A stretch of 64,000 nucleotides of DNA from Halalkalicoccus paucihalophilus (GCF_001593955.1 NZ_LTAZ01000005.1:24001-88000); one strand, 5' to 3'. Numbered from the stretch's first letter, positions 41,493-52,130 are shown. Notes: a model not told the origin generated them from the sequence alone. Numbers and translations are program-made.

Positions 41493-43598
41493 ATGAACGA
41501 ATCGGACGTGACCCTCACGGTCCGCGGCGCCGAAAAGCGCGATGCGGGCCGCGGGGTCGCCCGCCTGCCCGAGGCCGCCCGTCGGGCCCTCTCCGTTCTC
41601 AGCGGCGACACCGTCCTCATCGAGGGCGACCGGACCACCGTCGCCAAAGTATGGCCCGCCGGTCCGAGCGCCGAGAGCGGTACGGTACAGATCGACGCCG
41701 ACACCCGCGCGAACGCCGGCGTGAGTATCGGCGACGCCGTCAGCGTACGAAAACAGACCGTCGAGGACGCGGAATCGGTCACGATCACACCTCCGGTATC
41801 GATCTCCGCGGAGGACGCAGAAAGCGTCGAACGGGCGATCAAACGCGACCTCCGGGACCGTCCCGTCCGCACCGGCGAACGGGTGCGCATCGAGCGATTG
41901 GGCGTGGGTCCGTTCTCAATCACCGACACCGATCCCGAAGGAACCGTCAGGATCACCGACTCCACCCGAGTAACGGTGCCGGCGGACGTCGAGTCGACGG
42001 AGAGCGCCGAGAGCACGGGCGACGGCCGGATCAGCTACGAGGACATCGGTGGCCTCGACGAGGAACTCGACCTCGTCCGGGAGATGATCGAACTGCCGCT
42101 CTCGGAACCCGAACTCTTCCGACAGGTGGGAATCGACGCCCCGAAAGGCGTCCTTCTCTACGGGCCGCCCGGAACGGGGAAAACGCTGATCGCCCGTGCG
42201 GTGGCAAACGAGGTCGACGCCAGCTTCCACACCGTTTCGGGCCCGGAGATCATGTCCAAATACAAGGGCGAGAGCGAAGAACAGCTCCGGGAGGTCTTCG
42301 AGAAGGCCAGGGAGAGTTCGCCGGCGATCGTCTTCTTCGACGAGATCGATTCGGTGGCAGGGAAGCGCGACGACTCGGGCGACGTCGAGAACCGCGTGGT
42401 CGCCCAACTCCTGTCCCTGATGGACGGCCTCGACGCCCGCGGTGACGTGGTCGTCATCGGCGCGACTAATAGAGTGGACTCGCTCGATCCGGCGCTACGC
42501 CGGGGCGGACGCTTCGACAGGGAGATCGAGATCGGGGTCCCGGACGCCGTGGGGCGGCGGGAGATCTTCGAGGTCCACACCAGAGGTATGCCGCTTGCCG
42601 AGGACGTCTCGCTGGACCGCCTCGCCGAACACACCTACGGTTTCGTCGGCGCGGACATTCACGCACTCGCGACCGAAGCGGGTATGAACGCCCTGCGGCG
42701 CTTTCGGACTGACGGCGGGACGCTTGCCGACCTGACGGTCACCCGTACGGACTTCGATAGTGCCCGCGCCGCGGTCGACCCCTCGGCGATGCGCGAGTTC
42801 GTTGCCGAAGCCCCACAGACCGACTTCTCGGACGTCGGCGGGTTAGACGACGCGAAACGGACTTTACAGGAGGCTATCGAGTGGCCGCTGTCGTATACCG
42901 AGCTGTTCGAGAAAACCGCCACCGAACCGCCGTCCGGCGTACTTCTCTATGGCCCGCCGGGCACCGGAAAGACGCTCTTGGCCCGCGCGATCGCGAGCGA
43001 GAGCGGGGTCAATTTTATACATGTTGCCGGTCCCGAACTGCTGGATCGCTACGTCGGCGAGAGCGAGAAGGCCGTGAGAAAAGTGTTCGAGCGCGCGAGA
43101 CAGGCCGCCCCGTCGATCGTGTTCTTCGACGAGATCGATGCGCTGGCCGCCGAACGCGGACAGGGCCACGAGGTGACCGAGCGAGTGGTTTCCCAGCTCC
43201 TGACCGAACTCGACGGGCTCGCGGATAACCCGAACCTGGTGGTGCTCGCCGCGACCAACCGGAAGGAAGCGCTCGACCGGGCGCTGATCCGTCCCGGCCG
43301 CCTCGAAGCGCATATCGAGGTGCCGGCACCCGACGAGACCGGTCGCCGGGCGATTCTGGAGATCCATACCCGCGAGAAGCCGCTTTCCGAGGACGTGGAT
43401 CTCGACGCACTGGCGAGCGAACTCGACGACTACACCGGCGCGGATCTCGCGGCACTGTGTCGGGCCGCCTCGATGCGTGCCATCCGTGAGGTCGCAAGCG
43501 AGTACGGCCCCGAGGAGGCGATCGATCGGGCCGACGAGATACGGATCCGGAAGGAACACTTCGAGGCCGCACGCGCGGGGATCGAGCCCTCGCATTAG
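41493..43598 (+). CDS. cdc48: AAA+ ATPase CDC48/VCP family
   Basis: 701 residues. N-terminal double-psi barrel domain 1-175, then D1 (Walker [14 protein letters not shown] at 224-231 and [16 protein letters not shown]) and D2 (Walker [14 protein letters not shown] near 487 and [17 protein letters not shown]). It unfolds substrates for the proteasome whose alpha subunit is also in this window. The D2 region lacks the long C-terminal tail of some homologues. The stop overlaps the converging psd stop by 4 bases. Confidence 0.94.
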   Translation: MNESDVTLTVRGAEKRDAGRGVARLPEAARRALSVLSGDTVLIEGDRTTVAKVWPAGPSAESGTVQIDADTRANAGVSIGDAVSVRKQTVEDAESVTITPPVSISAEDAESVERAIKRDLRDRPVRTGERVRIERLGVGPFSITDTDPEGTVRITDSTRVTVPADVESTESAESTGDGRISYEDIGGLDEELDLVREMIELPLSEPELFRQVGIDAPKGVLLYGPPGTGKTLIARAVANEVDASFHTVSGPEIMSKYKGESEEQLREVFEKARESSPAIVFFDEIDSVAGKRDDSGDVENRVVAQLLSLMDGLDARGDVVVIGATNRVDSLDPALRRGGRFDREIEIGVPDAVGRREIFEVHTRGMPLAEDVSLDRLAEHTYGFVGADIHALATEAGMNALRRFRTDGGTLADLTVTRTDFDSARAAVDPSAMREFVAEAPQTDFSDVGGLDDAKRTLQEAIEWPLSYTELFEKTATEPPSGVLLYGPPGTGKTLLARAIASESGVNFIHVAGPELLDRYVGESEKAVRKVFERARQAAPSIVFFDEIDALAAERGQGHEVTERVVSQLLTELDGLADNPNLVVLAATNRKEALDRALIRPGRLEAHIEVPAPDETGRRAILEIHTREKPLSEDVDLDALASELDDYTGADLAALCRAASMRAIREVASEYGPEEAIDRADEIRIRKEHFEAARAGIEPSH

Positions 43599-44260
43599 TC
43601 GGCGGCTTCGGCGTTGCCCGCGTTTTCGGCTTCGTCGGCGCTCTCGGGCCACTCCCACTCGTCGTTGGCCCCCGGTGGACTCGCGATCTTGGTCTCACCG
43701 GCCGTGACCTTCTCGCCGCGCTCGATTCGCAGATCAGCGTAATGGATCTCGGGCGGCAACAGGACGTCCACCCGGCTCCCGAAGGCGATGTGACCGAGTC
43801 GCTCGGCGCGCTCTACCTCGTCGCCTTCCTCGACATAGGGAGTAATCCGGCGGGCGAAGGCACCCGCAATGAGGGTTACCTCGCTGTCCTCGAACCCGAC
43901 GTGGACCTTCTCGTTTCTGTCCGACTCCTTCGAGAACGCGGGGCGATAGCCGCCCGACTCGTGTTCGACGCGCTTGACAGTGCCGTCGTCGGGCGCGCGC
44001 ACCACGTGGACGTCGTGGACGTTCATGAAGATGCAGACTCTCAGTTGATCCCCCTCGGTTCGGATCTCCGAGACTGTGCCGTCGGCGGGCGAGACGATCC
44101 CCGTAAAGGGCGGGGTGCGTTCGGGATCCCGGAAGAAAAACAGGGTGAACGCGGCACCGATCACGAACAGCCCTCCAAGGGTCGGACTGACGATGAAGGC
44201 CGGAAACGCGAGCAACAACAGGGGAACGGCGTACCACCACACACCCGAGGCAAACTTCAT
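43595..44260 (-). CDS. Phosphatidylserine (archaetidylserine) decarboxylase-related protein
   Basis: 221 residues with two N-terminal membrane helices, then the decarboxylase domain: [35 protein letters not shown] and the self-cleavage site [14 protein letters not shown], where the Gly161-Ser162 bond would give the pyruvoyl group. It makes phosphatidylethanolamine-type or archaetidylethanolamine lipid. The C-terminus is an acidic tail. Confidence 0.9.
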   Translation of the reverse strand: MKFASGVWWYAVPLLLLAFPAFIVSPTLGGLFVIGAAFTLFFFRDPERTPPFTGIVSPADGTVSEIRTEGDQLRVCIFMNVHDVHVVRAPDDGTVKRVEHESGGYRPAFSKESDRNEKVHVGFEDSEVTLIAGAFARRITPYVEEGDEVERAERLGHIAFGSRVDVLLPPEIHYADLRIERGEKVTAGETKIASPPGANDEWEWPESADEAENAGNAEAAD

Positions 44261-44901
44261 GGCCCGCGATTCAACCCCCTGTCATACGGGTCTTTCGCTT
44301 GCCCGACCCGATGGGGGCTGTACGACTCGCCAGTGCATCGATACGTCCGGCCGACGGAGAACGGGGTCATCTTTTTACTGTGCGGTCGCTATCGTACAGT
44401 GGGTCGTCTCGGCGCGAAAACCGGACACGGGGACCGTCGAATCGGATCGGAATTCTGTCAGAGGCACCGATGTCTCCCGTCCGCGGCGACCCAACCGGAC
44501 CGGACTGGTGATATCTTCCACCCCGGTTCGAAGGTCCGCGGTCGCCACCGTCCCTTGATCGTTGAACCCCAAGTCAGTTCATCATAAACTGTGAGATTAT
44601 AGCGACGAATCCGCTCAATAGTTAGCCCCGAACGCCCTTCGACAGGCTGCCACGCACGTTATCGTCCTCGACGTGGTCGAACAGCGCCCGTAGATCATCC
44701 GTTCAGTGCTCTGAGGAGGGTGATAATGGTGGGCTGGAGTACGCACGAACTCCTCGGCCACGTCCGGAGTCGCCAGCGGCGTTCCGGGCGGTGCAAGACC
44801 CACAGAACGTCTCGACGACGTCCGATAACGACGGTGGGACGACTCACCCAGTTCCGTCATCACGAACGGGCGAATGTTTCCGTCAACAGAAATCCTGCTA
44901 C
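44261..44901. other. 640-base gap, partly AT-rich
   Basis: No convincing intact gene. A 65-codon minus frame (44375-44572) has no family likeness. The AT-rich segment 44580-44630 may hold promoter sequences. A fragmentary coding signal on the minus strand at 44620-44860 is described separately. Confidence 0.5.
44623..44863 (-). pseudogene. Possible decayed winged-helix gene
   Basis: Minus-strand pieces in successive frames read like one protein: GTPLATPDVAEEF (winged-helix-like), then QPTIITLLRALNG in a second frame, then DDLRALFDHVEDDNVRGSLS to a TAA at 44623. At least two frameshifts would be needed. The haloarchaeal GC-rich background produces such fragments by chance, so this is tentative. 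Confidence 0.3.
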
Positions 44902-47745
44902 TCAGTCCCAGAACGCCTGCGTTCGGGCGTACTCGCGCTCCTTTTCGAGGATGTCCCTGTAGAAATCGTCCTCGCTCTCGCGGTGGTTGTTAATGATGTA
45001 GGCGGCGTTGCGGGGCCCGACCCCGCGGGCGGCGAGTGCGATCACCGCCTGCTTGCCGTGGCCCTGGACGAGGCTCGCGGCCGTGTACGCCCGCCGCGTC
45101 GCCTTCTCCTCCTCTGCGTCCTTGTTCCCTTTCCGCACGGCCTCGACGACCTCCTCGGCCCACGGGTTGAGTGCGGCGACCATCGTCGAACCACAGTTGG
45201 GACACTCGGGCTTCTCACTCACTCGCTCGACCTTCTGCGTACGGTCCCACTCCTTACAGTGCAGACAGGCCAACAGCACGCGGTCCTCCTTGATGCGCTC
45301 GCGCACCGTCTCGATCACGCTCGCGTCGGCGTTCTCGGGCGAGAGGAGTTCGGTGCTCGACGAGCGCCCCCCGATTCCTAACGGAGTTCGCTCGCCGACG
45401 CGCTCGATAGAGAGGTCGCCCGAACGGATCCGCTCGAGAACCCGGGCCGCACCGGATACGTCCAGATCCTCGTGGAACACCTCTCTGATCGCTTCCTCGT
45501 ACATCGGGGTGTCCTCGAGTGCGCCGAGCAGGCGGTCCATCGAGATCGAGCCCCGCGAACCCTGCCAGGATTTGAGCGCGCCGAACTTCGCGGCGACCTG
45601 CGCGAGGCGGAACTTCAGGGCGTCCGAGTTCTTCAGGCTGAGCTCGATCAGCGCCTCGACGTGCTCGGGGTCGGTTTCCTCGAGCACCTCGACCACGTCG
45701 CGGGCGGCGATCCCCGAGGGAACGGTGAGTTCGATCCGGTACGGGTCGGTTTCGAGCCCGACCGACGACCCCGTTTTCTGGCCCAGAAGCGCCGAGAGAA
45801 GCCTTCCTAGAGTCTCGTTTACCTTGTGGCCGAAGCAGGCATTGACCACGATCGTCCCCCCCGAAAACTCGATCAACAGCCGGTTCTCCGCCGGGATCGG
45901 GTGGCCGGCCTCGACGTGGCGCTCGACTGGTTCGAGCGCCTCGCTCGCGGTGTGGAGGTCGGTCGGGTAGCGTGAGACGAACTCGCGGGCGACCGACTCG
46001 CGGGAGGCACCGCCCGAAAACTGCGGGGCCGCGACCCGACGGAGTTCGCCGACGTTCTCGGCGACTGCTTGGGGAACCGGGATCTCCTGGCCGACCCACG
46101 AGGGGATCTCGCCGGTCGGGTTCTCGACGGGGCTCACCCGCACTTTCTCCTCTTCCTCGTCGATCTCGACGATCCGCCACATCTCTCCCCGTTGAATGAA
46201 CGTCGCGCCCGGCTCGGCGAACGTGGTGACGAAGCGCTCGTCGAGGGTGCCGACCCCGCGGCCGCTCGCGACGTCGCGGACCTCGAAGGTCGCCTCGTCG
46301 GGGATCATCGAGAGGTTCGCATACACGTACTGCCACGTCCCGCCCGACTTCTCCAGGCTGTCGGCGCCCTCGTCGAGCCAGAGGATCCTGTTGCTGCTCA
46401 GCTCCCGAACCACCTCCCGGAACGTCTCCTCGGGTAGGTCGGCGAAGGGTGCCGCGTGGGTTGCGATCCCATAGGCCTCTCTAGCACTGATATCGCCGTG
46501 GCCCATCACCAGTCCCGTGATCTGATTCGCGAGGGTATCGAGGCTCCCGGTGTGGATCTCGGCGGGTTCGACGTCGCCCCGCCGGGCGCGGTCGACGATC
46601 GCGAGCGCCTCCAGGGCGTCGTCGGGGCTCGTCGCGATCACGGTGCCCCGCGAGACCTGATCGCTTCGGTGGCCCGCCCGGCCGACGCGCTGGAGCAGGC
46701 GCGAGACCTCGCGGGGACTCGCGTACTGGACGACGTGGTCGACCTGCCCCACGTCGATCCCGAGTTCCATCGAGGAGGTACACAACAACCCGTCGAGCTC
46801 GCCGGCCTTGAACGCGTCCTCGACCTCGATTCGGGCCTCCTTCGAGAGCGAGCCGTGATGGACCCCGATGTTCGCCTCCAGCACGTTGAACCGCGAGCCC
46901 AGCGCCTCCGCGGTTTGGCGCGTATTGACGAAGATCAGTGTGGACTCGTTCTCCTCGACGACTTCTCGAATCGCTCGCACGTGGCTCGCCATCTCGGGTT
47001 CGGTGACGAGTTCGCTTGCGAGCCCCTCGTCGCCGGGTTCGATCTCGGGAGTGAGCACGCGCAGATCGAGCCGGCTCCCCGCCTCCACCTCGCAGATCTC
47101 GCAGGGCCGGTTCCCCGTCAGGAAGGCGCCCACCGACTCGGGATCCCCGACGGTCGCCGAGAGGCCGATTCGCTGGAAGTCGCCCGCGAGTTCGACCAGC
47201 CGTTCGAGGGCGATCGCCATCTGCGCGCCGCGTTTCGAGGCAGCGAGTTCGTGGACCTCGTCGACGACGACGAATTCGATGTCCGAGAGGGCCTCCCGGA
47301 GCTTCGAGCCGGTCAGCATCGCCTGCACCGTTTCGGGAGTCGTCACGAGCACGTCCGGCGGGTCGTTGGCCTGTTTCTGGCGCTGGTAGTCCGAGGTATC
47401 GCCGTGGCGCACCGCGATTTCGATTTCCAATCGCTCGCCCCACCAATCGAGGCGTTCGCGCATGTCGCGGTTCAGCGCCCGCAGCGGCGTGATGTACAGT
47501 GCCGAGAGCCCGAAGGGAGTCTCCGAGCGGGCGATCGAATCGAACACCGGCAACATGGCGGTCTCGGTCTTGCCGGTCCCAGTGGGCGCGATCACGAGCG
47601 CGTTCTCCCCGGCGGCAAGCGGCGCGATCGCTGCGCGTTGGGGCGCTGTCGGCGTCTGAAACCCTCGCTCGGAGAGCGCTGCCCGGACCTCGCTGCCGAG
47701 GTGTGTGAAGGCCGCAGAACCCGACGCGGCCCGCTGTTCGCTCAT
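44902..47745 (-). CDS. Lhr-type large ATP-dependent helicase
   Basis: 947 residues. DEAD/DEAH motif I APTGTGKTETAM, motif II VVDEVHELA, motif III SATVGDPESV, then the C-terminal helicase domain (IFVNTRQTAEALGSRF, VQYASPREVSRLLQRVGRAGH), and the Lhr winged-helix/beta-barrel region. A possible zinc site (CLHCKEWDRT, CPNCGSTM) lies near the C-terminus. It unwinds DNA or RNA-DNA hybrids in repair. It follows the phosphoesterase gene on the same strand, as in other archaea. Confidence 0.92.
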   Translation of the reverse strand: MSEQRAASGSAAFTHLGSEVRAALSERGFQTPTAPQRAAIAPLAAGENALVIAPTGTGKTETAMLPVFDSIARSETPFGLSALYITPLRALNRDMRERLDWWGERLEIEIAVRHGDTSDYQRQKQANDPPDVLVTTPETVQAMLTGSKLREALSDIEFVVVDEVHELAASKRGAQMAIALERLVELAGDFQRIGLSATVGDPESVGAFLTGNRPCEICEVEAGSRLDLRVLTPEIEPGDEGLASELVTEPEMASHVRAIREVVEENESTLIFVNTRQTAEALGSRFNVLEANIGVHHGSLSKEARIEVEDAFKAGELDGLLCTSSMELGIDVGQVDHVVQYASPREVSRLLQRVGRAGHRSDQVSRGTVIATSPDDALEALAIVDRARRGDVEPAEIHTGSLDTLANQITGLVMGHGDISAREAYGIATHAAPFADLPEETFREVVRELSSNRILWLDEGADSLEKSGGTWQYVYANLSMIPDEATFEVRDVASGRGVGTLDERFVTTFAEPGATFIQRGEMWRIVEIDEEEEKVRVSPVENPTGEIPSWVGQEIPVPQAVAENVGELRRVAAPQFSGGASRESVAREFVSRYPTDLHTASEALEPVERHVEAGHPIPAENRLLIEFSGGTIVVNACFGHKVNETLGRLLSALLGQKTGSSVGLETDPYRIELTVPSGIAARDVVEVLEETDPEHVEALIELSLKNSDALKFRLAQVAAKFGALKSWQGSRGSISMDRLLGALEDTPMYEEAIREVFHEDLDVSGAARVLERIRSGDLSIERVGERTPLGIGGRSSSTELLSPENADASVIETVRERIKEDRVLLACLHCKEWDRTQKVERVSEKPECPNCGSTMVAALNPWAEEVVEAVRKGNKDAEEEKATRRAYTAASLVQGHGKQAVIALAARGVGPRNAAYIINNHRESEDDFYRDILEKEREYARTQAFWD

Positions 47746-47793
47746 CGGATCTCGTACGTGTCGGAGGAAAGTAAGCGCGTTGCCTGCCCGCTC

Positions 47794-48564
47794 TCAAACC
47801 GCCTCGTAGGGTCCCAGCCGCGTTCCGTCGAGCAGGTACGCCTCGCCCCCGTCCAACCCATCGGGCAAAAACGGACAAAGAAAGTCCTGACCGACATTGA
47901 CCCACGTCCCGCCCATCAGTTCGTTGAAGGCCGGGAACACGACCAGATCGGTGTCCGTCCACGCGCCCACGCGATCCGCGAACGGCTCCCGGGAAAGCGC
48001 TCCCCGGAGCCACACCCGTTCGGTGCGAGTGCCGCCGACCTCGTCGGTCAGCCTGACCTGCGGGTGTTCGTGACCCACACAGACCACCCGGGCACCGAGC
48101 ACCTCCGGTACGGGCCAGCTGTGGCCGTGGCAAAAGCCCACGTCGCCGAGCCGACAGCCCCCACCCGAGGTAACGGTCACCTCCGGGATCTCGCCCGGCG
48201 TCCGAGGCGAGCGCGCGTTCTCGACGATTGACTCGATGTCGCCGTCGTGGTTACCCTTGACGATCGTCACGGGAACAGTGAGGGATTCGAGGAAGACCTC
48301 GATCTCGCCGCGCTCCGCGCCGCCCGGCCCGCCGATCGAGTGCATGAAGTCACCGAGGATCACGAGCCGGTCGGCGTCCGTCTCGCCCAACAATTGTTGG
48401 ACGTGCTCGCGGCGTTGTTCGGCGCGGCTCGCGACCTCAACGCCGTTCTCGTAGCGAAGCGCCCCCTCGATCCCGGCGTGGAAGTCCGCGAGGACGACCG
48501 CGCGCTCCCCGGCGAGGTCCGCCGTCGCGGCAGGCTCTTCGGTAACTGGCTCGACGAGCGCCAT
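47794..48564 (-). CDS. Calcineurin-like metallophosphoesterase, RPA/Lhr-associated
   Basis: 256 residues from ATG 48562-48564 (MALVEPVTEE). Metal motifs are visible: LADFHAG, LGDFMHSIGG, KGNHDG, FCHGHSWP and GHEHPQV. Matches the phosphoesterase that forms an operon with RPA1 in Haloferax volcanii (rpe). It overlaps the RPA-associated gene by one base. Confidence 0.9.
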   Translation of the reverse strand: MALVEPVTEEPAATADLAGERAVVLADFHAGIEGALRYENGVEVASRAEQRREHVQQLLGETDADRLVILGDFMHSIGGPGGAERGEIEVFLESLTVPVTIVKGNHDGDIESIVENARSPRTPGEIPEVTVTSGGGCRLGDVGFCHGHSWPVPEVLGARVVCVGHEHPQVRLTDEVGGTRTERVWLRGALSREPFADRVGAWTDTDLVVFPAFNELMGGTWVNVGQDFLCPFLPDGLDGGEAYLLDGTRLGPYEAV

Positions 48565-50090
48565 CAGATCGGCTTCAACACGTCGTCCTGGGGCTCGTAA
48601 CACCGTCCGCTCAACAGCGCGCTCTCGATGGCCTCGTCGACTTCCTCGGGAGCGACGCCGGCCTCGCTCGCGACCCGTTCGATTACTTCCTCGCGATCCG
48701 CGCCGTCGCCCTCGGCGAGTTCTTTCATCACGGTCATCGCCCGATCCTCGATGTCGGCCTCGCCGTCGTCCGACGCTGGCGTCCCGTCCGCATCGTCCGG
48801 TTCGGCGTCAGTCGGTTCGGCCGCGGCGGCCGTCGCCTCCGGTTCCTCGGCTTCCGCCCCCGAATCGAGTTCGGAATCGGCGCCCGGTTCGGCGACTTCT
48901 TCCGGTGCCGGTTCGGGCGTGTCGATGTCTGCCTCGCCGGGTTCTTCGACCTCGTTGCCCGAGGCGAAGTCCATGTCGAACTCGGATTCGATCTCGGCGC
49001 GTTCTTCGGGATCGAACTCGTAGAGGTCGTCCTCGTCGGCCACGGCCACGTCGGGTTCCGAGTCAGCTTCGGGAACCGACTCGGCATCGGTCTCCGAATC
49101 GGAATCCGTCTCCGCGACACTGAAATCCCCGAGGTCGTCCGTTTTCGCTTCGTCTTCCGGTTCGGACTCGTCACTCGTCGTCTCAGTACTGCCCGTCTCG
49201 CCCGTCTCCACCTCGGGGTCGAGTTCGGTAGATCCCGTGTCAGCTGGCTCCGACCCGTCGATATCCGAATCGAACTGGGATTCTGTCGCCGTGTCCCCGC
49301 TGTGTTCGGTGGTCGGGTCGGGTCCGGACGGTCCGTTCGTGGCGGTCGAGGGTTCGTCGGCGCTTGGTTCACTGGCCGCGGCCTTCCTGTCCTGCAGATC
49401 AGCGAGGTCCACGGCTCGACCGTCGTCCCCGTCCGGGTCGATGGCGGGCGCAGCGACCTCCTCGACCTCGCCGGCGACGAGCCGCGCGGCGTCGAGCGCC
49501 GTGTCGCGGAGTGACGCGAGATACGCGGGCGTCGTTCCGTACTCCTCGCGGGCGAGGCCGATCCCGCCCGTCGGATCGCTCTCTCCACCCCCGAGAGCGC
49601 CCGCGAACTCGCCGATCCGCCCGAGGGTGTGTGCTGCGGCCTGTACCGTCCAGCGGTCCCGCGTCTCGGCGTCGACCTCGGCGATGCTCTCGGGTCGAAC
49701 CGAGGTGTAGACTCGCTCCGAGTCCTCCGGTTGGAAGGTGTTCGCCTTCCCCGTGACCGCGACGAACGTCGGTGGTTCGGCCCGTTCGAGGAACGCCAGC
49801 GCGTCGGGCTGGTACTGACCGGCATACACGACGAACGCGCCCGTCGGGTCGACCACGCGGGCACGCACCACGTCGTCGTTGACCCGCTCGACCTCGGTGA
49901 GTACGCCCACGACGAACAGGCGGTTGACCCGCGCGCCCGTCGGCGTGATCACGTATTTGGGCGCGCGCTCCTCGTCGCTGTCGGCGTATTCGAGCGAGGC
50001 GGCGTCGAACTCCGTCGCGAACAGGCGGTGGGCGATTTCTCGAGTACCGGGACCGGAGTCGCCGCCGGAGGCGCCCTCGCTGTCGCTCAT
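48564..50090 (-). CDS. RPA-associated protein (RPAP, COG3390-type)
   Basis: 508 residues. N-terminal region (1-200) holds an OB-fold-like domain (KYVITPTGARVNRLFVVGVL and VVDPTGAFVVYAGQYQP), then a very long Glu/Asp-rich linker (about 210-430), and a C-terminal winged helix (ADREEVIERVASEAGVAPEE). The linker is much longer than in ordinary RPAP proteins. Its ATG overlaps the rpa stop by 4 bases. Confidence 0.9.
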   Translation of the reverse strand: MSDSEGASGGDSGPGTREIAHRLFATEFDAASLEYADSDEERAPKYVITPTGARVNRLFVVGVLTEVERVNDDVVRARVVDPTGAFVVYAGQYQPDALAFLERAEPPTFVAVTGKANTFQPEDSERVYTSVRPESIAEVDAETRDRWTVQAAAHTLGRIGEFAGALGGGESDPTGGIGLAREEYGTTPAYLASLRDTALDAARLVAGEVEEVAAPAIDPDGDDGRAVDLADLQDRKAAASEPSADEPSTATNGPSGPDPTTEHSGDTATESQFDSDIDGSEPADTGSTELDPEVETGETGSTETTSDESEPEDEAKTDDLGDFSVAETDSDSETDAESVPEADSEPDVAVADEDDLYEFDPEERAEIESEFDMDFASGNEVEEPGEADIDTPEPAPEEVAEPGADSELDSGAEAEEPEATAAAAEPTDAEPDDADGTPASDDGEADIEDRAMTVMKELAEGDGADREEVIERVASEAGVAPEEVDEAIESALLSGRCYEPQDDVLKPI

Positions 50091-51355
50091 TCGGCCACCT
50101 CCGCGAGCAGCGTCCGTGCACGCTCGGCCGGCGATTCAGCCACCTCGCCGAACTCGCTTGCGTTCAGGTTCGCGCCGTACTCGTCGACGCTGAGCGACCC
50201 CCGAATGGAGTACTCCCGTCCGACGAGCCGCTCGCGGATCGAGTCGGCGACGACCTCTTGGTCCATCGCATCACGGGCCTGCTCGCGGGCGTCGTCGATA
50301 TCGCCGCCGTAAATCTCGCGGGTGAGGTCGGTTCCCAAAATCGCGGTGACAGTGCCGGTTCCGTCGTCGAGGATCGCCTTCACCCGGAGGTCGTCCTCGC
50401 CCTCGACCTGGCCGTGACTTCGACACTGGCCCTTCTGGACTACGCGCCCGCACTCGGGACAGCGCTGGATCAGCCCCGACCCGTCCCGAACCGCGACGAT
50501 CGTTCCCACTACCTCGACGTCGAACGCCCCACAGCTCTCGACTGCCTCGCCGATCGCCTTTCGGGGTGCCGAGTCGCTGACCTCGATCGCCCGGTCGAGT
50601 TCCGTGACCGTGGTGAACTCCGAACAGTTGACCGAGGGGACGCCCCGGAACTCACGGATGTAGACGTTCTCGAAACGCAGGTCCACACCCGCCTCGATCT
50701 CGTCCCGTGGCTCCCAGTCGGTAAACGGCAGCCGGGCGCTCTCGTCGGCGAGCACGCCCGAGAGGATCTCGGCTTCGCCGTCCCGACCGTCGATCGTTCG
50801 GGTCTCGACTTCGAGGACACGGGCCTCGACGGCCAGTCCCCGGTCGCCCGGTTCGACGCTCGCGAGGTCGGCTTCGCCGCCGATCTCGTGGGGGACGTCG
50901 AGGGACTCGTCCTCGAAGACGAGCGTGGTCGATTCCCCGAGATTGAGTTCGGGGTGGCCGTCCCACTCCCGTACCCCCGCGTTACCGGCGGTGATCGTAT
51001 CACCGGGCGAGAGGCCGAAGTCCTCCCAGGCGGTGTAGTCGATCGTTCCACTCGAATCGGCGAGCACCCCTTCGGTAATGACTTGTTCGTTGCCCTGATA
51101 CCTGATCGAGCGCTTGCCCGCCGTCAGCACCCGGCCGGTGACGGTAACGGTACTGTCGGCGGTGGTGATCTCGCCGATCGATTTGGATTCGGGCTCTCCG
51201 CCCGCCGAGCCGTCGCCGTACTTCCGGCGGAGGCTATCGACGGCCTCGTCCATCGGCACGCTGTAGGAAACGAGGTTTTCGAGATCCTGTTTGACCTCCT
51301 CTTTGTCGATACCGAGGTCGGAGGCGAGCGCCTCGGCACGTTCTTCTACGCTCAT
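50087..51355 (-). CDS. rpa: Replication protein A, OB folds with zinc finger
   Basis: 422 residues from ATG 51353-51355 (MSVEERAEALASDL). Several OB folds (SIGEITTADSTVTVTGRVL, ADESARLPFTDWEP, FDVEVVGTIVAVRDGSG) and a zinc finger CPECGRVVQKGQCRSHG. Single-stranded DNA-binding protein. First gene of the four-gene operon rpa, RPAP, phosphoesterase, Lhr. It resembles RPA1 of Haloferax by its gene neighbours. Confidence 0.94.
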   Translation of the reverse strand: MSVEERAEALASDLGIDKEEVKQDLENLVSYSVPMDEAVDSLRRKYGDGSAGGEPESKSIGEITTADSTVTVTGRVLTAGKRSIRYQGNEQVITEGVLADSSGTIDYTAWEDFGLSPGDTITAGNAGVREWDGHPELNLGESTTLVFEDESLDVPHEIGGEADLASVEPGDRGLAVEARVLEVETRTIDGRDGEAEILSGVLADESARLPFTDWEPRDEIEAGVDLRFENVYIREFRGVPSVNCSEFTTVTELDRAIEVSDSAPRKAIGEAVESCGAFDVEVVGTIVAVRDGSGLIQRCPECGRVVQKGQCRSHGQVEGEDDLRVKAILDDGTGTVTAILGTDLTREIYGGDIDDAREQARDAMDQEVVADSIRERLVGREYSIRGSLSVDEYGANLNASEFGEVAESPAERARTLLAEVAE

Positions 51356-51437
51356 CACCCTCTGTTTGAGCGCGGTCGAGTATAAACGATTGCCCGCCGG
51401 GCCGAAAGTGGTTTTCGCTACCCCGCGTAGAGCCGGT

Positions 51438-52100
51438 ATGCACGTCCTCGTCAACGCCGCGACCAGCGCCGACGGGAAGCTCTCGAGTCGCCGACGCGAA
51501 CAGATCGCGATCAGTGGTCCCGCCGACTTCGATCGGGTCGATTCCCTCAGAGCCGACAGCGACGCCGTCATGGTCGGGATCGGAACCGTACTGGCCGACG
51601 ACCCACATCTCACGGTCAACGAGTCCACCAGTGTAGCCCGAGAGGAACGCGGCGACCCATCACACCCCGCGCGGGTCGTCGCGGACTCGCGGGCACGCAC
51701 GCCCTCGGATGCACGGATCGTCGACGACGCCGCAACCACCTATCTACTCGTCAGCGAGGCGGCACCCACTGACCGGATCAAGGCGCTCCGAGAGACGGGC
51801 GCGGAGGTCATCGTCGCCGGCGAGGAGCGCGTCGCCCTCCCCGAAGCACTCTCGGAACTCGAATCACGTGAAATCGAGCGGTTGATGGTCGAGGGCGGGG
51901 GCGAACTGATCTTCTCGCTGTTCGAGGCCGGACTGGTCGACAAACTCTCGGTCTTCGTCGGCCCCCTGGTCATCGGGGGCCGGGAGGCCCCGACGCTGGC
52001 CGACGGCGAGGGGTTCGTCGATGGGTTCCCCGACCTCTCGCTCGAATCGGTCGAGCGGATCGACGCGGGGGTCCTTCTCCGCTGGCGGGTTCGCCCGTAG
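51438..52100 (+). CDS. arfC: 2,5-diamino-6-(ribosylamino)-4(3H)-pyrimidinone 5'-phosphate reductase
   Basis: 220 residues from ATG 51438. RibD C-terminal reductase fold with VNAATSADGKLSSR, AVMVGIGTVLADDPHLTV and MVEGGGELIFSLFEAG. This is the archaeal ArfC/Rib7-type enzyme that reduces the ribosyl side chain to ribityl in riboflavin and coenzyme F420 synthesis. The start ATG is the first in frame. Confidence 0.93.
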   Translation: MHVLVNAATSADGKLSSRRREQIAISGPADFDRVDSLRADSDAVMVGIGTVLADDPHLTVNESTSVAREERGDPSHPARVVADSRARTPSDARIVDDAATTYLLVSEAAPTDRIKALRETGAEVIVAGEERVALPEALSELESREIERLMVEGGGELIFSLFEAGLVDKLSVFVGPLVIGGREAPTLADGEGFVDGFPDLSLESVERIDAGVLLRWRVRP

Positions 52101-52130
52101 GTTTTTCACGCCGTAGCGAGCGAATGGGGT

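Noticed and set aside
44375-44572. 65-codon minus-strand frame
   Set aside because: No family resemblance and no supporting neighbour; length is expected by chance in GC-rich DNA.
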